A stretch of DNA of 64,000 nt, taken from positions 28,513 to 92,512 of the forward strand of contig JAQYPV010000015.1 in NCBI GenBank assembly GCA_028726605.1, in the 5' to 3' direction. Numbering within the stretch: the stretch's first letter is position 1; each line of letters opens with the position of its first letter. The translations under genes and the position numbers were made by a program. A model generated the notes under the pieces. That model searched no databases and had not been told where the DNA came from. It worked only from the letters and a program-made list of their open reading frames with translations. This document shows, piece by piece, positions 10,060 to 19,159 of this stretch. The DNA comes from Peptoniphilaceae bacterium (GTDB taxonomy: Bacteria > Bacillota > Clostridia > Tissierellales > Peptoniphilaceae).

Positions 10060-10905
10060 ATGGAAAATGTGGTCATCTATGCACTGAGCGATGGCGATGC
10101 GAACGTGCTCGCCCCCTTGCTGACGCACTTGTATGACCTTGCCCATTTCCCCTACGTCTTGCGCGTCCATGGGCTGCTCGCCCATCGGGACGACTTGGAG
10201 GCGGTTTTCCACCAGGCCTTACACGAGCCGACCCTGCCGCGATTTGTTCATCTCTTCGCGTCCGATGCCCTGGCCCAAGCGGTCGAAGCGTTTTGCGCTT
10301 CCAACGGCTGCGAGGCCAAAGATCTCTATGCGTTTTTGACGGATAAAGAACGGCCGAAGCGCCAGGATGACAGCCGCGCGTGCGCGCGCTGGCAGGCGAT
10401 GGACTTCACCACGCATTTTGATGATGGCAAGCACCCGGAGGGTATTTTAGAGGCGGATGTGTGTCTCACGGGGGTGTCGCGCACCTCCAAAACGCCGCTC
10501 TCGGTGTACTTGGCCAGTCGCAACTTGCGAGTAGCCAATGTCCCATTGCTTCCGGAGAGCCCGCCGCCGGTGGAGCTGTATCGCCTGCCGCCCGGCCGGA
10601 TTTTCGGATTGACGGCGAGCGTGGAGAGACTCATGACCCTACGACGCGAACGCCTGAAGTCTCTGGGGTTGCCGCCCGATGCCGCGTATGCGAGTGAGGC
10701 GCGGATCCGCGAGGAACTCAGGTTTGCGGACGGCGTCATGAAGAAAATCGGCTGTGCGATCATCGACGTGTCGTTGCGCGCGGTGGAGGAGTCCGCGGAG
10801 ATCATTCTGCGCCTCTTGGCCGCACAGCAGACGGACGCCGTGAGAACGGCCGATGAAATGAACCGTGTGAACGATGGAAATCGAAAGGAGAGCATCGAGG
10901 GATGA
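10060..10905 (+). CDS. pyruvate, phosphate dikinase regulatory protein (PDRP/PpsR, DUF299)
   Basis: VVIYALSDGDAN, DVCLTGVSRTSKTPLSVYLA, RIFGLTASVERL; overlaps ppdK start. Confidence 0.92.
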   Translation: MENVVIYALSDGDANVLAPLLTHLYDLAHFPYVLRVHGLLAHRDDLEAVFHQALHEPTLPRFVHLFASDALAQAVEAFCASNGCEAKDLYAFLTDKERPKRQDDSRACARWQAMDFTTHFDDGKHPEGILEADVCLTGVSRTSKTPLSVYLASRNLRVANVPLLPESPPPVELYRLPPGRIFGLTASVERLMTLRRERLKSLGLPPDAAYASEARIREELRFADGVMKKIGCAIIDVSLRAVEESAEIILRLLAAQQTDAVRTADEMNRVNDGNRKESIEG

Positions 10906-13529
10906 CGAAATTTGTCTATGACTTTAAGGAGGGCAATAAGGATCAGCGCCTCCTCCTCGGCGGTAAAGGAGCCAACCTCGCCGAGATGACGAACTTAGGC
11001 ATCAATGTACCGCAGGGCTTTATTGTCACGACGGAAGCCTGCACCGAATTCCAGAAGCAGCAAGAACTGTGGCCGGAACTCAAAGAGGAAATTGCCGCAC
11101 ACTTAAAGACCTTGGAAGAGACGACGGGCAAGAAATTCGGCGATGAGTCGGATCCGCTCTTGGTTTCGGTCCGCTCGGGCGCACCGATCTCCATGCCTGG
11201 CATGATGGACACCATCCTGAACTTGGGTCTCAACGACATCTCGGTCAAAGCGGTGGCGGAAAAATCGGGCAACGCGCACTGGGCGTATGACTCCTATCGC
11301 CGCTTCATCACGATGTTCTCGGACGTAGCCATCGGTCTGGATCGCACGAAGTTCGAAGAGATCCTGGAGAAGGCCAAGGCCGATGCCGGCGTGGAACAGG
11401 ACTACGAGCTGTCCGCCGAGCAGTTGGAACAGATTGTCAACGACTATAAGGTGCTCTACAAAGAGCTCAAGGGCGAGGAATTCCCGCAGGATCCGCAGGT
11501 ACAGCTGGAAAAGGCCATCACTGCGGTGTTCGAGAGCTGGAACAATGAGCGCGCCATCCTCTACCGCAAGATGAATGAGATCCCGGACGATCTGGGCACT
11601 GCGGTCAACGTCCAGCAGATGGTCTTCGGCAACATGTCGAACACGTCGGGCACGGGCGTGGCCTTCACGCGTAACCCGGCGACCGGTGAGAACGCCATCT
11701 TCGGCGAATACCTCATCAACGCTCAGGGAGAGGACGTCGTGGCCGGTATCCGCACTCCGTCTACGATCAAGCACCTCGAAGATGAGATGCCGGAAGTCTA
11801 CGAAGAGTTCATGAAGACGGCGCACCTCTTGGAAGATCACTACGCCGACATGCAGGATATGGAATTCACCATCCAGGACGCCAAGCTCTACCTGTTGCAG
11901 ACGCGTAACGGCAAGCGCACAGCGAAGGCTGCGGTGAAGGTGGCGGTCGACCTCGTTCACGAGGGCAAGATCGACAAGGAGACGGCCATCACGCGCGTGG
12001 AGCCGAAGGCGCTGGATCAACTCCTGCACCCGACGTTCACGGCGGAGGCCATGAAGAATGCGACGGAACTGACTCGCGGTCTTGCGGCTTCTCCGGGTGC
12101 TGCCACGGGTAAGATTTCGTTCAGCGCAGAGGATGCGGAAAAGCGCGCTGCTGCGGGCGAGACGGTCATCCTGGTGCGTCTGGAGACCTCACCGGAAGAC
12201 CTGCGCGGCATGGTTTCGGCCAGCGGCATCGTTACCGCGCGTGGCGGTATGACATCGCACGCGGCGGTCGTGGCCCGTGGTATGGGCAAGTGCTGCGTCT
12301 CGGGCGCGCACGATCTGCGCATTGACTACGACAAGCAGACGGTCACCATCAACGGCAAGTCCTTCGGTCCCAACGACACGTTGTCGCTGGACGGCTCGAC
12401 GGGCGCGGTCTACGAGGGCGAACTGGCCACGGAAGAGCCGAAGCTCACGGGTGAGTTCGGCGAGTTCATGAGCTGGGTCAACGAAGTCAAGCGCCTGGCG
12501 GTCCGCACGAACGCCGATACGCCGCGCGATGCGAAGCAGGCCATCGAGTTCGGTGCGGAGGGCATCGGCCTCTGCCGTACGGAGCACATGTTCTTCGAAG
12601 GCGACCGCATCAACGCGGTGCGTGAGATGATCTTGTCGAATGACGACGAGACGCGTCAGAAGGCGTTGGATGAAATTCGTCCGATGCTGGAAGAAGACTT
12701 CTATCAGATGTACAAGATCATGGAAGATCGCCCGATGACCATTCGTCTGTTGGATCCGCCGCTTCACGAATTCGTGCCGCATACGACGGAAGAGCAGCAG
12801 ACCATCGCCGATCTGATGGGCATCCCGCTGGAAGAGGTCAAGGCGCGCGTGGACGCGTTGGCGGAAGCCAACCCGATGCTAGGTCATCGCGGTCTGCGTC
12901 TGGCGATCACCTGGCCGGCCATCTACGCGACGCTGGCGCGTGCCATCATGCAGGCGGCGTTGCGCGCGACGGCGGACGGCATCGAGGGCATCAAGCCGGA
13001 GATCATGATCCCGCTTACGATCGACAAGAAGGAATTCGACTACGTCGCCAAGGTCGTTCGCGACGAGGTGGAGAAGGTCTTCGAGGAGCAGGGCAAGAGG
13101 CTCGACTACCTGGTCGGCACCATGATCGAGACGCCGCGCGCGTGCATCGTGGCGGATGAGATTGCCGAGTCGGCGCAGTTCTTCTCGTTCGGCACCAACG
13201 ACCTCACGCAGATGGGCTTCGGCTTCTCGCGTGATGACGCCGGCAAGTTCTTAACGGACTACATCGACAAGAAGATCTTCGAGAAGGATCCGTTCGTCTC
13301 ACTCGACCAGAAGGGCATTGGCGGCTTCGTGAAGATGGCGGTGGAAAAAGGTCGCAAGACCAACCCGGATCTGCACTTGGGCATCTGCGGTGAGCACGGT
13401 GGTGACCCGGCGACCGTGAAGTTCCTGGACGGCGTGGGTCTGGACTACGTCTCCTGCTCGCCGTTCCGTGTGCCTATCGCTCGCCTCGCCGCCGCTCAGG
13501 CCGTCGTGGAAGCGAAGAACGCGAAGTAA
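10902..13529 (+). CDS. ppdK: pyruvate, phosphate dikinase
   Basis: LLGGKGANLAEM, GGMTSHAAVVARGMGKCCVSG, FGTNDLTQMGFGFSRDD. Confidence 0.97.
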   Translation: MTKFVYDFKEGNKDQRLLLGGKGANLAEMTNLGINVPQGFIVTTEACTEFQKQQELWPELKEEIAAHLKTLEETTGKKFGDESDPLLVSVRSGAPISMPGMMDTILNLGLNDISVKAVAEKSGNAHWAYDSYRRFITMFSDVAIGLDRTKFEEILEKAKADAGVEQDYELSAEQLEQIVNDYKVLYKELKGEEFPQDPQVQLEKAITAVFESWNNERAILYRKMNEIPDDLGTAVNVQQMVFGNMSNTSGTGVAFTRNPATGENAIFGEYLINAQGEDVVAGIRTPSTIKHLEDEMPEVYEEFMKTAHLLEDHYADMQDMEFTIQDAKLYLLQTRNGKRTAKAAVKVAVDLVHEGKIDKETAITRVEPKALDQLLHPTFTAEAMKNATELTRGLAASPGAATGKISFSAEDAEKRAAAGETVILVRLETSPEDLRGMVSASGIVTARGGMTSHAAVVARGMGKCCVSGAHDLRIDYDKQTVTINGKSFGPNDTLSLDGSTGAVYEGELATEEPKLTGEFGEFMSWVNEVKRLAVRTNADTPRDAKQAIEFGAEGIGLCRTEHMFFEGDRINAVREMILSNDDETRQKALDEIRPMLEEDFYQMYKIMEDRPMTIRLLDPPLHEFVPHTTEEQQTIADLMGIPLEEVKARVDALAEANPMLGHRGLRLAITWPAIYATLARAIMQAALRATADGIEGIKPEIMIPLTIDKKEFDYVAKVVRDEVEKVFEEQGKRLDYLVGTMIETPRACIVADEIAESAQFFSFGTNDLTQMGFGFSRDDAGKFLTDYIDKKIFEKDPFVSLDQKGIGGFVKMAVEKGRKTNPDLHLGICGEHGGDPATVKFLDGVGLDYVSCSPFRVPIARLAAAQAVVEAKNAK

Positions 13530-13574
13530 AAGAAGAATTTTCGAGGACGACCCCATGGAGTCATCCTCAGGTTC

Positions 13575-13610
13575 AAAAAAACCGGAAGGCTTGGCCTCCC
13601 GGTTTTTTTT
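13575..13610 (+). terminator. terminator of ppdK
   Basis: aaaaaaaccggaaggcttggcctcccggtttttttt. Confidence 0.85.
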
Positions 13611-13659
13611 GATGTCGTTTTGGGGTCGGCTCAGCGGCGACGGTGACGCCATCGGCATC

Positions 13660-13953
13660 GATTTAGTTCAAAATAATATTATTAGAATTTCAACTTCGAT
13701 TTTTGACGAATTTGAAGTTGTTATTTGAAATAATAAAAAAAGAACTGCAAAAAGCACCCGAATCACTAGTTCGATTTTTCAAATCATAACAAAAAATCAC
13801 GAAAATACAAAAAACGTAGTTCATTTCGAAACCTTTCGAATTTCAACTACTAAAAAGGCCATAAAACGCAGTTCGAATTTGTTTATTTTTGATTAGAACT
13901 ACGATTTTCCCCAAAACTGCAGTTTTTTACAAGAAAAATCATGTTTGAACTAC
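13660..13953. repeat. AT-rich degenerate tandem repeats of about 51 bp, family 51R, locus A
   Basis: AGTTC-type anchors at about 13662, 13712, 13765, 13815, 13867, 13918; internal GTAGTT...AACTAC dyads. Confidence 0.8.
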
Positions 13954-14212
13954 GCCGTCCACAAAGCCATCGAGCGAACGTCGTGAGGCGGCGCGTCGAG
14001 ATCCCGCGCCACCACGAGAGTCAGCGCGCCAACGAACCCCAGCGCCAACGCCGGCGCTGCTACACGCGGTGCGAGGCAGAGGCATCCTGAGCCGCCGTCG
14101 GGCGATGCTGACGAACCGTGCCGTCACTTCATCACCGCCCATGGGGCATGATGCCTTCAAACCTCATCGCCGTCAGACTTACTGAGGCTCCATCCCCAGG
14201 GCCCGTCCTCGA

Positions 14213-15214
14213 TCAGAATCCCACCTTGCGGTACACCTTCGAGAGCGTGCGGCGCGCCACGCGCGATGCAGCTTCGGCACCGGCCGCGCGGATGGCGTCG
14301 AGTTCAGCGGTGTCGTCCATCAGTTGCAGGAAGCGCTCGCGGATGGGCGTCATCTTCTCGACGATGAGCTCTGCCAGCGCCGCCTTGAACGTGGCGTAAC
14401 CGTTGCCGTCGCGGAATTTCTCCACGACATCCTGCGGTGTAAAGCCTGAGAACGAGGCGTAGAGGTCGATCAGGTTTTTCAAACCCGGCTGCGCCTCCGT
14501 GTAAGCAAAGTGGTACTCCGAATCCGTCACCGCCCGCGCGATCTTGCGACGAATGGCGTCGGCGTCGTCTCGAATGAGGATATAGGCGTTCTCGTCGGGA
14601 TCCGACTTCGACATCTTGATCTGCGGGTTCTTGAGACTCATGACGCGGGCCGAGATCTTGGGCATGAGCGGCTCCGGCAGCTTGAACGTGTCGGAATAGC
14701 GGCTGTTGAATCGCTCCGCCGTGTCCCGCGTGAACTCTAAGTGTTGTTTCTGATCCTCGCCCACGGGCACGTAGTCCGTCTGATAGAGCAAGATGTCCGC
14801 CGCCATCAACACCGGATACGTGAGCAGCGCACTGTTCAAATTGTCTGCATGCGTCGCCGCCTTCTCTTTGAACTGCGTCATACGCTGCAACTGGCCGACG
14901 GACGTGATGGAGTTGAGCACCCACGCAAGCTCTGCGTGCTCATGTACATCCGACTGCACGAAGAGCGTCGTCCGGGCCGGATCGAGACCACAGGCCATGA
15001 ACGTCGCGAGCACCTCACGCGTGCGCCGGCGCAGATCCGCCGCCTTTTGCGTCACCGTGATGGCGTGCAAATTGGCCACGCCAAAGAAACACGTGTACTC
15101 GTCCTGCAACGCCACAAAATTGCGGATCGCGCCCAAGTAATTGCCAATCGTCAAATCGCCCGAAGGCTGCACGAGACTCAAGGCCATCTTCTTCGTCTGC
15201 TGTTCTCCCATCAT
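14213..15214 (-). CDS. trpS: tryptophanyl-tRNA synthetase
   Basis: SLVQPSGDLTIGNYLGA, MSKSDPDENAYI. Confidence 0.95.
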   Translation of the reverse strand: MMGEQQTKKMALSLVQPSGDLTIGNYLGAIRNFVALQDEYTCFFGVANLHAITVTQKAADLRRRTREVLATFMACGLDPARTTLFVQSDVHEHAELAWVLNSITSVGQLQRMTQFKEKAATHADNLNSALLTYPVLMAADILLYQTDYVPVGEDQKQHLEFTRDTAERFNSRYSDTFKLPEPLMPKISARVMSLKNPQIKMSKSDPDENAYILIRDDADAIRRKIARAVTDSEYHFAYTEAQPGLKNLIDLYASFSGFTPQDVVEKFRDGNGYATFKAALAELIVEKMTPIRERFLQLMDDTAELDAIRAAGAEAASRVARRTLSKVYRKVGF

Positions 15215-15231
15215 CTGCCCCCTTTTTTCCC

Positions 15232-15327
15232 AAAAAGAAAAGAGACGCTTCCCGATGCACCGATAGGGGTCGGCGCCGGCGATGCCGACGTCCGAGCTAT
15301 CGACCGGAATCGTCCCTCTCTTCTCTT
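15232..15327 (-). promoter_or_regulatory. structured leader or terminator upstream of trpS
   Basis: Nested dyads AGAGggACGaTTCC...GGAAgCGTCTCT, CGATAG...CTATCG, GTCGGC...GCCGAC, followed by a T-rich run on the minus strand. Confidence 0.5.
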
Positions 15328-15519
15328 GTCATATCGATAATCTCAAGCGAGAATCACATGCCCCGAGAATGCGAGGACTCTCCGAGTTCATCTGATCCTC
15401 AGACCGAGCGTCATTTCCCGAATGCCACGCACCTTAGAGCCGCGAGTGTTTTTCCAGAACCACGCCCTCAGACCGCATCAACCGCCAGCCGATGCGCTAC
15501 CCGCCTCTGGCGACGTGCC

Positions 15520-17271
15520 TCAGTTGAAGATGCGACGCGCGCCCAAGAAGCGCGAGCTGTAGTACGGCGAGTTAATGGAGTCGTAACGCACCCCGGTCGA
15601 CGGCGTCGACGCGTGAATCATCTGACCGCCGCCCACGTAGATGCCCACGTGACTCACGCCACCCGAACCATTCGTGTCAAAGAACAGGAGATCGCCACAC
15701 TCCAAATTGTCCAGCGAAACCGCATAGCCCCTGTTGAACTGGCTCGCGCTGGAGTGCGGAAGGCTGATGCCCGCCTGGCGATACGCCGCTACCACGAGGC
15801 CCGAGCAGTCGAAGGAGTTCGGACCGGCCGCACCCCAGACATAGGCATCGCCCAGTTTGGACTCGGCGTAATCGAGCACCGACGACAGGCCGCCACTTGA
15901 CCGGGGCTCGCCCTCTTCTTCGTCTTGATCGTCCTCCTCATCCACCTCGTCCGGCTTCTGCTCTTCCTGACCCACCTTCTCGTCATCCAAGAGCGCGCCC
16001 GACACGAAGACCGTCTCGCCGTCCAGGTTGAACTTCACCCAACCGTCGATCTCTTCGCCTTCAATATACGTATTGATCTTCAAGGTCGTCACGGTGTCAA
16101 AATCCAAACCGGGACCCTTGCGCACATTCGAAACGTACTGTAAGTAACCGGAAATCGGATCGCCGCTCCGCTGCGCCGCCTCTTCTTCCGCTTTCTTCTT
16201 GGCCGCCGCTTCCTCTTCCGCCTTCTTTTGAGCCGCCTCGGCCGCTGCCTTCTTCTCCGCTTCCGCCTTGGCCTTCGCCTCAGCCTCCGCTCTTTCAGCC
16301 GCTTCCTTCTCTGCCTTGGCCTTTTCTTCCGCCGCCTTTCGGGCCGCTTCCGCCTCTGCCTTGGCCTTTTCCTCGGCCTCTTTCTCGCGACGTACGCGGT
16401 TGACCTCTTCCTGCTCCTCCGCTTCCGCCTCGTTCAGTTCTATTAAGAATTCGCTCTTGACAAAGCCACTTAAGCCCTCAGCATCATCAAACGACACCCA
16501 GCCGTCCTTCAACGTGCCGCGCACCACCTCGTCTTGCACTAAAACGGACAACACCGATGCCTCAGTCGACGCATCACTGCGCACGTTGAGCGCTTCCGGC
16601 CGTACCTTGCCGATGAAATCCCGCGCCGGTTCCGCCTCTTCAGGCTCTTCCGTCGCGTCGGGCTCTTCATCCGCCGTCTCCGCAGCCGGGTCTTCTTCGA
16701 CCACGACGTCGGTCTCAAATGTCAGATTCGACGAACCCAATGCCTCCTCAGTATCCGGTGCTTCCGTCTCTTGATTCTTCTGCGCAACCGCCTGTTGTTT
16801 GATCTCGATGATGGGATTTTGGGAAGTTTCTGCTTGCGTCGGGGCAGGATTCTCGTCGTCCTCCGGCTCCTCCACCGGCGAAACGAAACGATCCATTTGG
16901 CTCGGGTCTTGCACGGGGGCGTCCTTCTCTGGGAGACGCTGTCCCTCCACCACCGGCTCGGCCGCAAACTCTAACGCCCCGCCGATGACGTATTCCACTT
17001 TCTGCGCGACATCGTAATGCACTTTCTGCTCTGGCAGGCTCTCCGCCATCTGCGCGGCCTGCTGCTTCGTCTCGTCTTCTGTCGTCTCGATGTCGGCTTT
17101 ACTCTGTGCCTGTTTGTTCCGAGCTTCCTGCACCGTCGCATTGAAACGCGCCGTCAAGTCTTTGGAAATGTGCTCCGCCTGCGAAGACTCGATATCTAAA
17201 AATTGTGTGGCGGCGAGCACGCCGGCTGCCCCTACTACGCCGACGACTGCACCTAATCGCTTCTTATCCAC
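15520..17271 (-). CDS. secreted/membrane-anchored SH3-NlpC/P60 endopeptidase
   Basis: N-terminal TM; two SH3b-like segments (LNVRSDAS, SNVRKGPG); C-terminal FDCSGLVVAAYRQAGISLPHSSASQF, DLLFFDTNGSGGVSHVGIYVG. Confidence 0.9.
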   Translation of the reverse strand: MDKKRLGAVVGVVGAAGVLAATQFLDIESSQAEHISKDLTARFNATVQEARNKQAQSKADIETTEDETKQQAAQMAESLPEQKVHYDVAQKVEYVIGGALEFAAEPVVEGQRLPEKDAPVQDPSQMDRFVSPVEEPEDDENPAPTQAETSQNPIIEIKQQAVAQKNQETEAPDTEEALGSSNLTFETDVVVEEDPAAETADEEPDATEEPEEAEPARDFIGKVRPEALNVRSDASTEASVLSVLVQDEVVRGTLKDGWVSFDDAEGLSGFVKSEFLIELNEAEAEEQEEVNRVRREKEAEEKAKAEAEAARKAAEEKAKAEKEAAERAEAEAKAKAEAEKKAAAEAAQKKAEEEAAAKKKAEEEAAQRSGDPISGYLQYVSNVRKGPGLDFDTVTTLKINTYIEGEEIDGWVKFNLDGETVFVSGALLDDEKVGQEEQKPDEVDEEDDQDEEEGEPRSSGGLSSVLDYAESKLGDAYVWGAAGPNSFDCSGLVVAAYRQAGISLPHSSASQFNRGYAVSLDNLECGDLLFFDTNGSGGVSHVGIYVGGGQMIHASTPSTGVRYDSINSPYYSSRFLGARRIFN

Positions 17272-17336
17272 ATCTTCCCCCTTTTCGGAGTGACTACCAT
17301 CCCTTTAGTCACTGTAACGATTGTAACCTAAGAAGG

Positions 17337-17365
17337 ATTGTAAATGGATCGACACGATTTGTCAA
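17337..17365 (-). promoter_or_regulatory. promoter of NlpC/P60 gene
   Basis: TTGACA-N17-TACAAT on minus strand. Confidence 0.78.
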
Positions 17366-17370
17366 TACTT

Positions 17371-17387
17371 GTTACAAAATTATTACA
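17371..17387 (-). promoter_or_regulatory. candidate WalR (YycF) binding site
   Basis: Minus strand TGTAAT-AATTT-TGTAAC, matching TGTWAH-N5-TGTWAH, 5 bp upstream of the -35. Confidence 0.6.
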
Positions 17388-17481
17388 AGGCGAAAACCGC
17401 CAAATTTCAACGATGAAAAGGATTCGCGGAGGGCTTGAGTGTTCCAGAAATGTCCCCTTTGTGCCATCGCGTTCCAGCCCA

Positions 17482-17600
17482 TCACATTGGCGACCCCGCC
17501 GTCGACGCACATCACCGATCCGCCTCCTTTGAGTCGACACGTTTCACCCGTCACATCGGCGATCCCGCCGTCGACGCGCATCACCGATTCACCTCTTTTG
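17482..17600. repeat. 69-bp tandem duplication reaching the truA 3' end
   Basis: TCACAT(T/C)GGCGA(C/T)CCCGCCGTCGACGC(A/G)CATCACCGAT at 17482 and 17551. Confidence 0.8.
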
Positions 17601-18357
17601 GATCACCGCGTTCCACTCCCACGGGTTCGACGTAGTCGACGCGCACGAGCGTCAATCCCTGCGGCGGCGCGGCGAAGAACAGCGGGTGATCGCTCCCCTG
17701 CGCGAGAGCCCGCGCCACTTGTCGCTCACTCACCTCGCCTCGGCCGACGGAGAGCAGCGCCCCCACCATCATGCGCACCTGGCGGCGCAAAAACCCATTG
17801 CCCGTAAACGTAAACGCCATCCGGCTCCCCTCGCGCTCCAGCGTCACATCCCGTAACATCCGCCGCGTCGTGTCCGTCTGCGTGTACATGGCAAACGCCG
17901 AAACGTCGTGCTCCCCGAGAAAGAGCGCCGCCGCCTGCTGCATCGCCGCCCAGTCGAGGGCAAAGTCGTAGTGAAAACACAGGTGACGGTACTGCGGGTA
18001 GAGCACGCCGTTTTCCACGAGATAGCGATACGTCGTCCAGTGGTCCGCAAAGCGCGCGTGAAACTGGGGCGACACCGCCTCCGACGAGATGATGGCGAGG
18101 TCGTCCGGCAAGAGCGCATTGAGCCGTTTGGCGAACGCCCCCGCCGGCATATTGAGATGCGTCAGGAAATTGGCACATTGACCCGTCGCGTGGACGCCGC
18201 TGTCCGTCCGCCCTGCGGCGATGAGCCGCGTCTTGCGCCCCGTCATCGTGTCCAGCGCCTCACCCAGGACGCCGGCCACCGTCCGTCGCCCCTGCTGCGC
18301 CTGATATCCTTCAAAATGCGTGCCGTCATAGGCCATGTGTAAGAGGATGTTCTGCAT
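17581..18357 (-). CDS. truA: tRNA pseudouridine synthase A
   Basis: AYDGTHFEGYQAQ, GRTDSGVHATGQ, GNGFLRRQVRMMVG. Confidence 0.95.
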   Translation of the reverse strand: MQNILLHMAYDGTHFEGYQAQQGRRTVAGVLGEALDTMTGRKTRLIAAGRTDSGVHATGQCANFLTHLNMPAGAFAKRLNALLPDDLAIISSEAVSPQFHARFADHWTTYRYLVENGVLYPQYRHLCFHYDFALDWAAMQQAAALFLGEHDVSAFAMYTQTDTTRRMLRDVTLEREGSRMAFTFTGNGFLRRQVRMMVGALLSVGRGEVSERQVARALAQGSDHPLFFAAPPQGLTLVRVDYVEPVGVERGDPKEVNR

Positions 18358-18367
18358 ACGCTAACCG

Positions 18368-19159
18368 TCAGAAGAAGAAGCAGAGCACAACGAAGAACGC
18401 CAGCGTGGCGATGAAGACGACCCTGTCGCGCGGCTTCATGACGAGGGGATTGAGGCGCGTGCGGTGTTCGCTGCCCGTGTAGCAACGCGCCTCCATGGCC
18501 ACGCCCAACTCATCCGCCCGCGTGATGGCGTTCAAAAACAGCGGCACGAAGAGCGGAATCATGGCCTTCGCGCGCTCGATGATGTTGCCCGACTCAAAGT
18601 CCGCTCCCCGCGCCTTCTGCGCCCGCATGATCTTGTCCGTCTCGTCGAACAGCGTCGGAATGAACCGGAGCGCGATGGAGATCATCATCGCGATGACCTG
18701 CGAAGGGAAGTGGACCACGCGCAGCGGGGAGAGCAGCGCGGCGATGCCATCCGTCAGCTCCAGTGGACTCGTCGTGAGCGTCAGGATGCTCGTGCCGATC
18801 ACCAGGAGCACGAGGCGAATGGCGATGAACGTGGCGCGCAGGAGGCCTTCCTCGGTGAATTTAATGAACCCGAGCGAAAACAGCACATGCCCCGGCGTGA
18901 AGATCACGTTGATGAAGAACGTGAACAACAGGATGATGAAGATGGGCTTCAGGCCCTTCAAGAGCCGCATGAGGGGAATCTGCGCCACGAGCGTCACGCA
19001 CAGCACCGACACTGTGAGAATGGCATAGCCCGTGAACGTCTCAATCAGAAACGCCGCCACCATAAACGCCAGGACGATCAGCAATTTGATGCGCGCATCC
19101 AGCGTGTGCACGGGCGAGTCGCCGGGCAAGTACTGCCCGATCGTAATCCGGTTGTTCAT
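18368..19159 (-). CDS. ecfT: ECF transporter transmembrane component EcfT
   Basis: GQYLPGDSPVHTLDARIKLL, AQKARGADFESGN, EARCYTG. Confidence 0.93.
   Translation of the reverse strand: MNNRITIGQYLPGDSPVHTLDARIKLLIVLAFMVAAFLIETFTGYAILTVSVLCVTLVAQIPLMRLLKGLKPIFIILLFTFFINVIFTPGHVLFSLGFIKFTEEGLLRATFIAIRLVLLVIGTSILTLTTSPLELTDGIAALLSPLRVVHFPSQVIAMMISIALRFIPTLFDETDKIMRAQKARGADFESGNIIERAKAMIPLFVPLFLNAITRADELGVAMEARCYTGSEHRTRLNPLVMKPRDRVVFIATLAFFVVLCFFF

Noticed and set aside
15215-15345. T-box leader for trpS
   Set aside because: No AGGGTGGNACCGCG-type motif or clear specifier loop found on the minus strand.
17372-17584. 70-aa ORF translationally coupled to truA
   Set aside because: Composed of the 69-bp repeat and the nlpC promoter/WalR region; no credible protein character.
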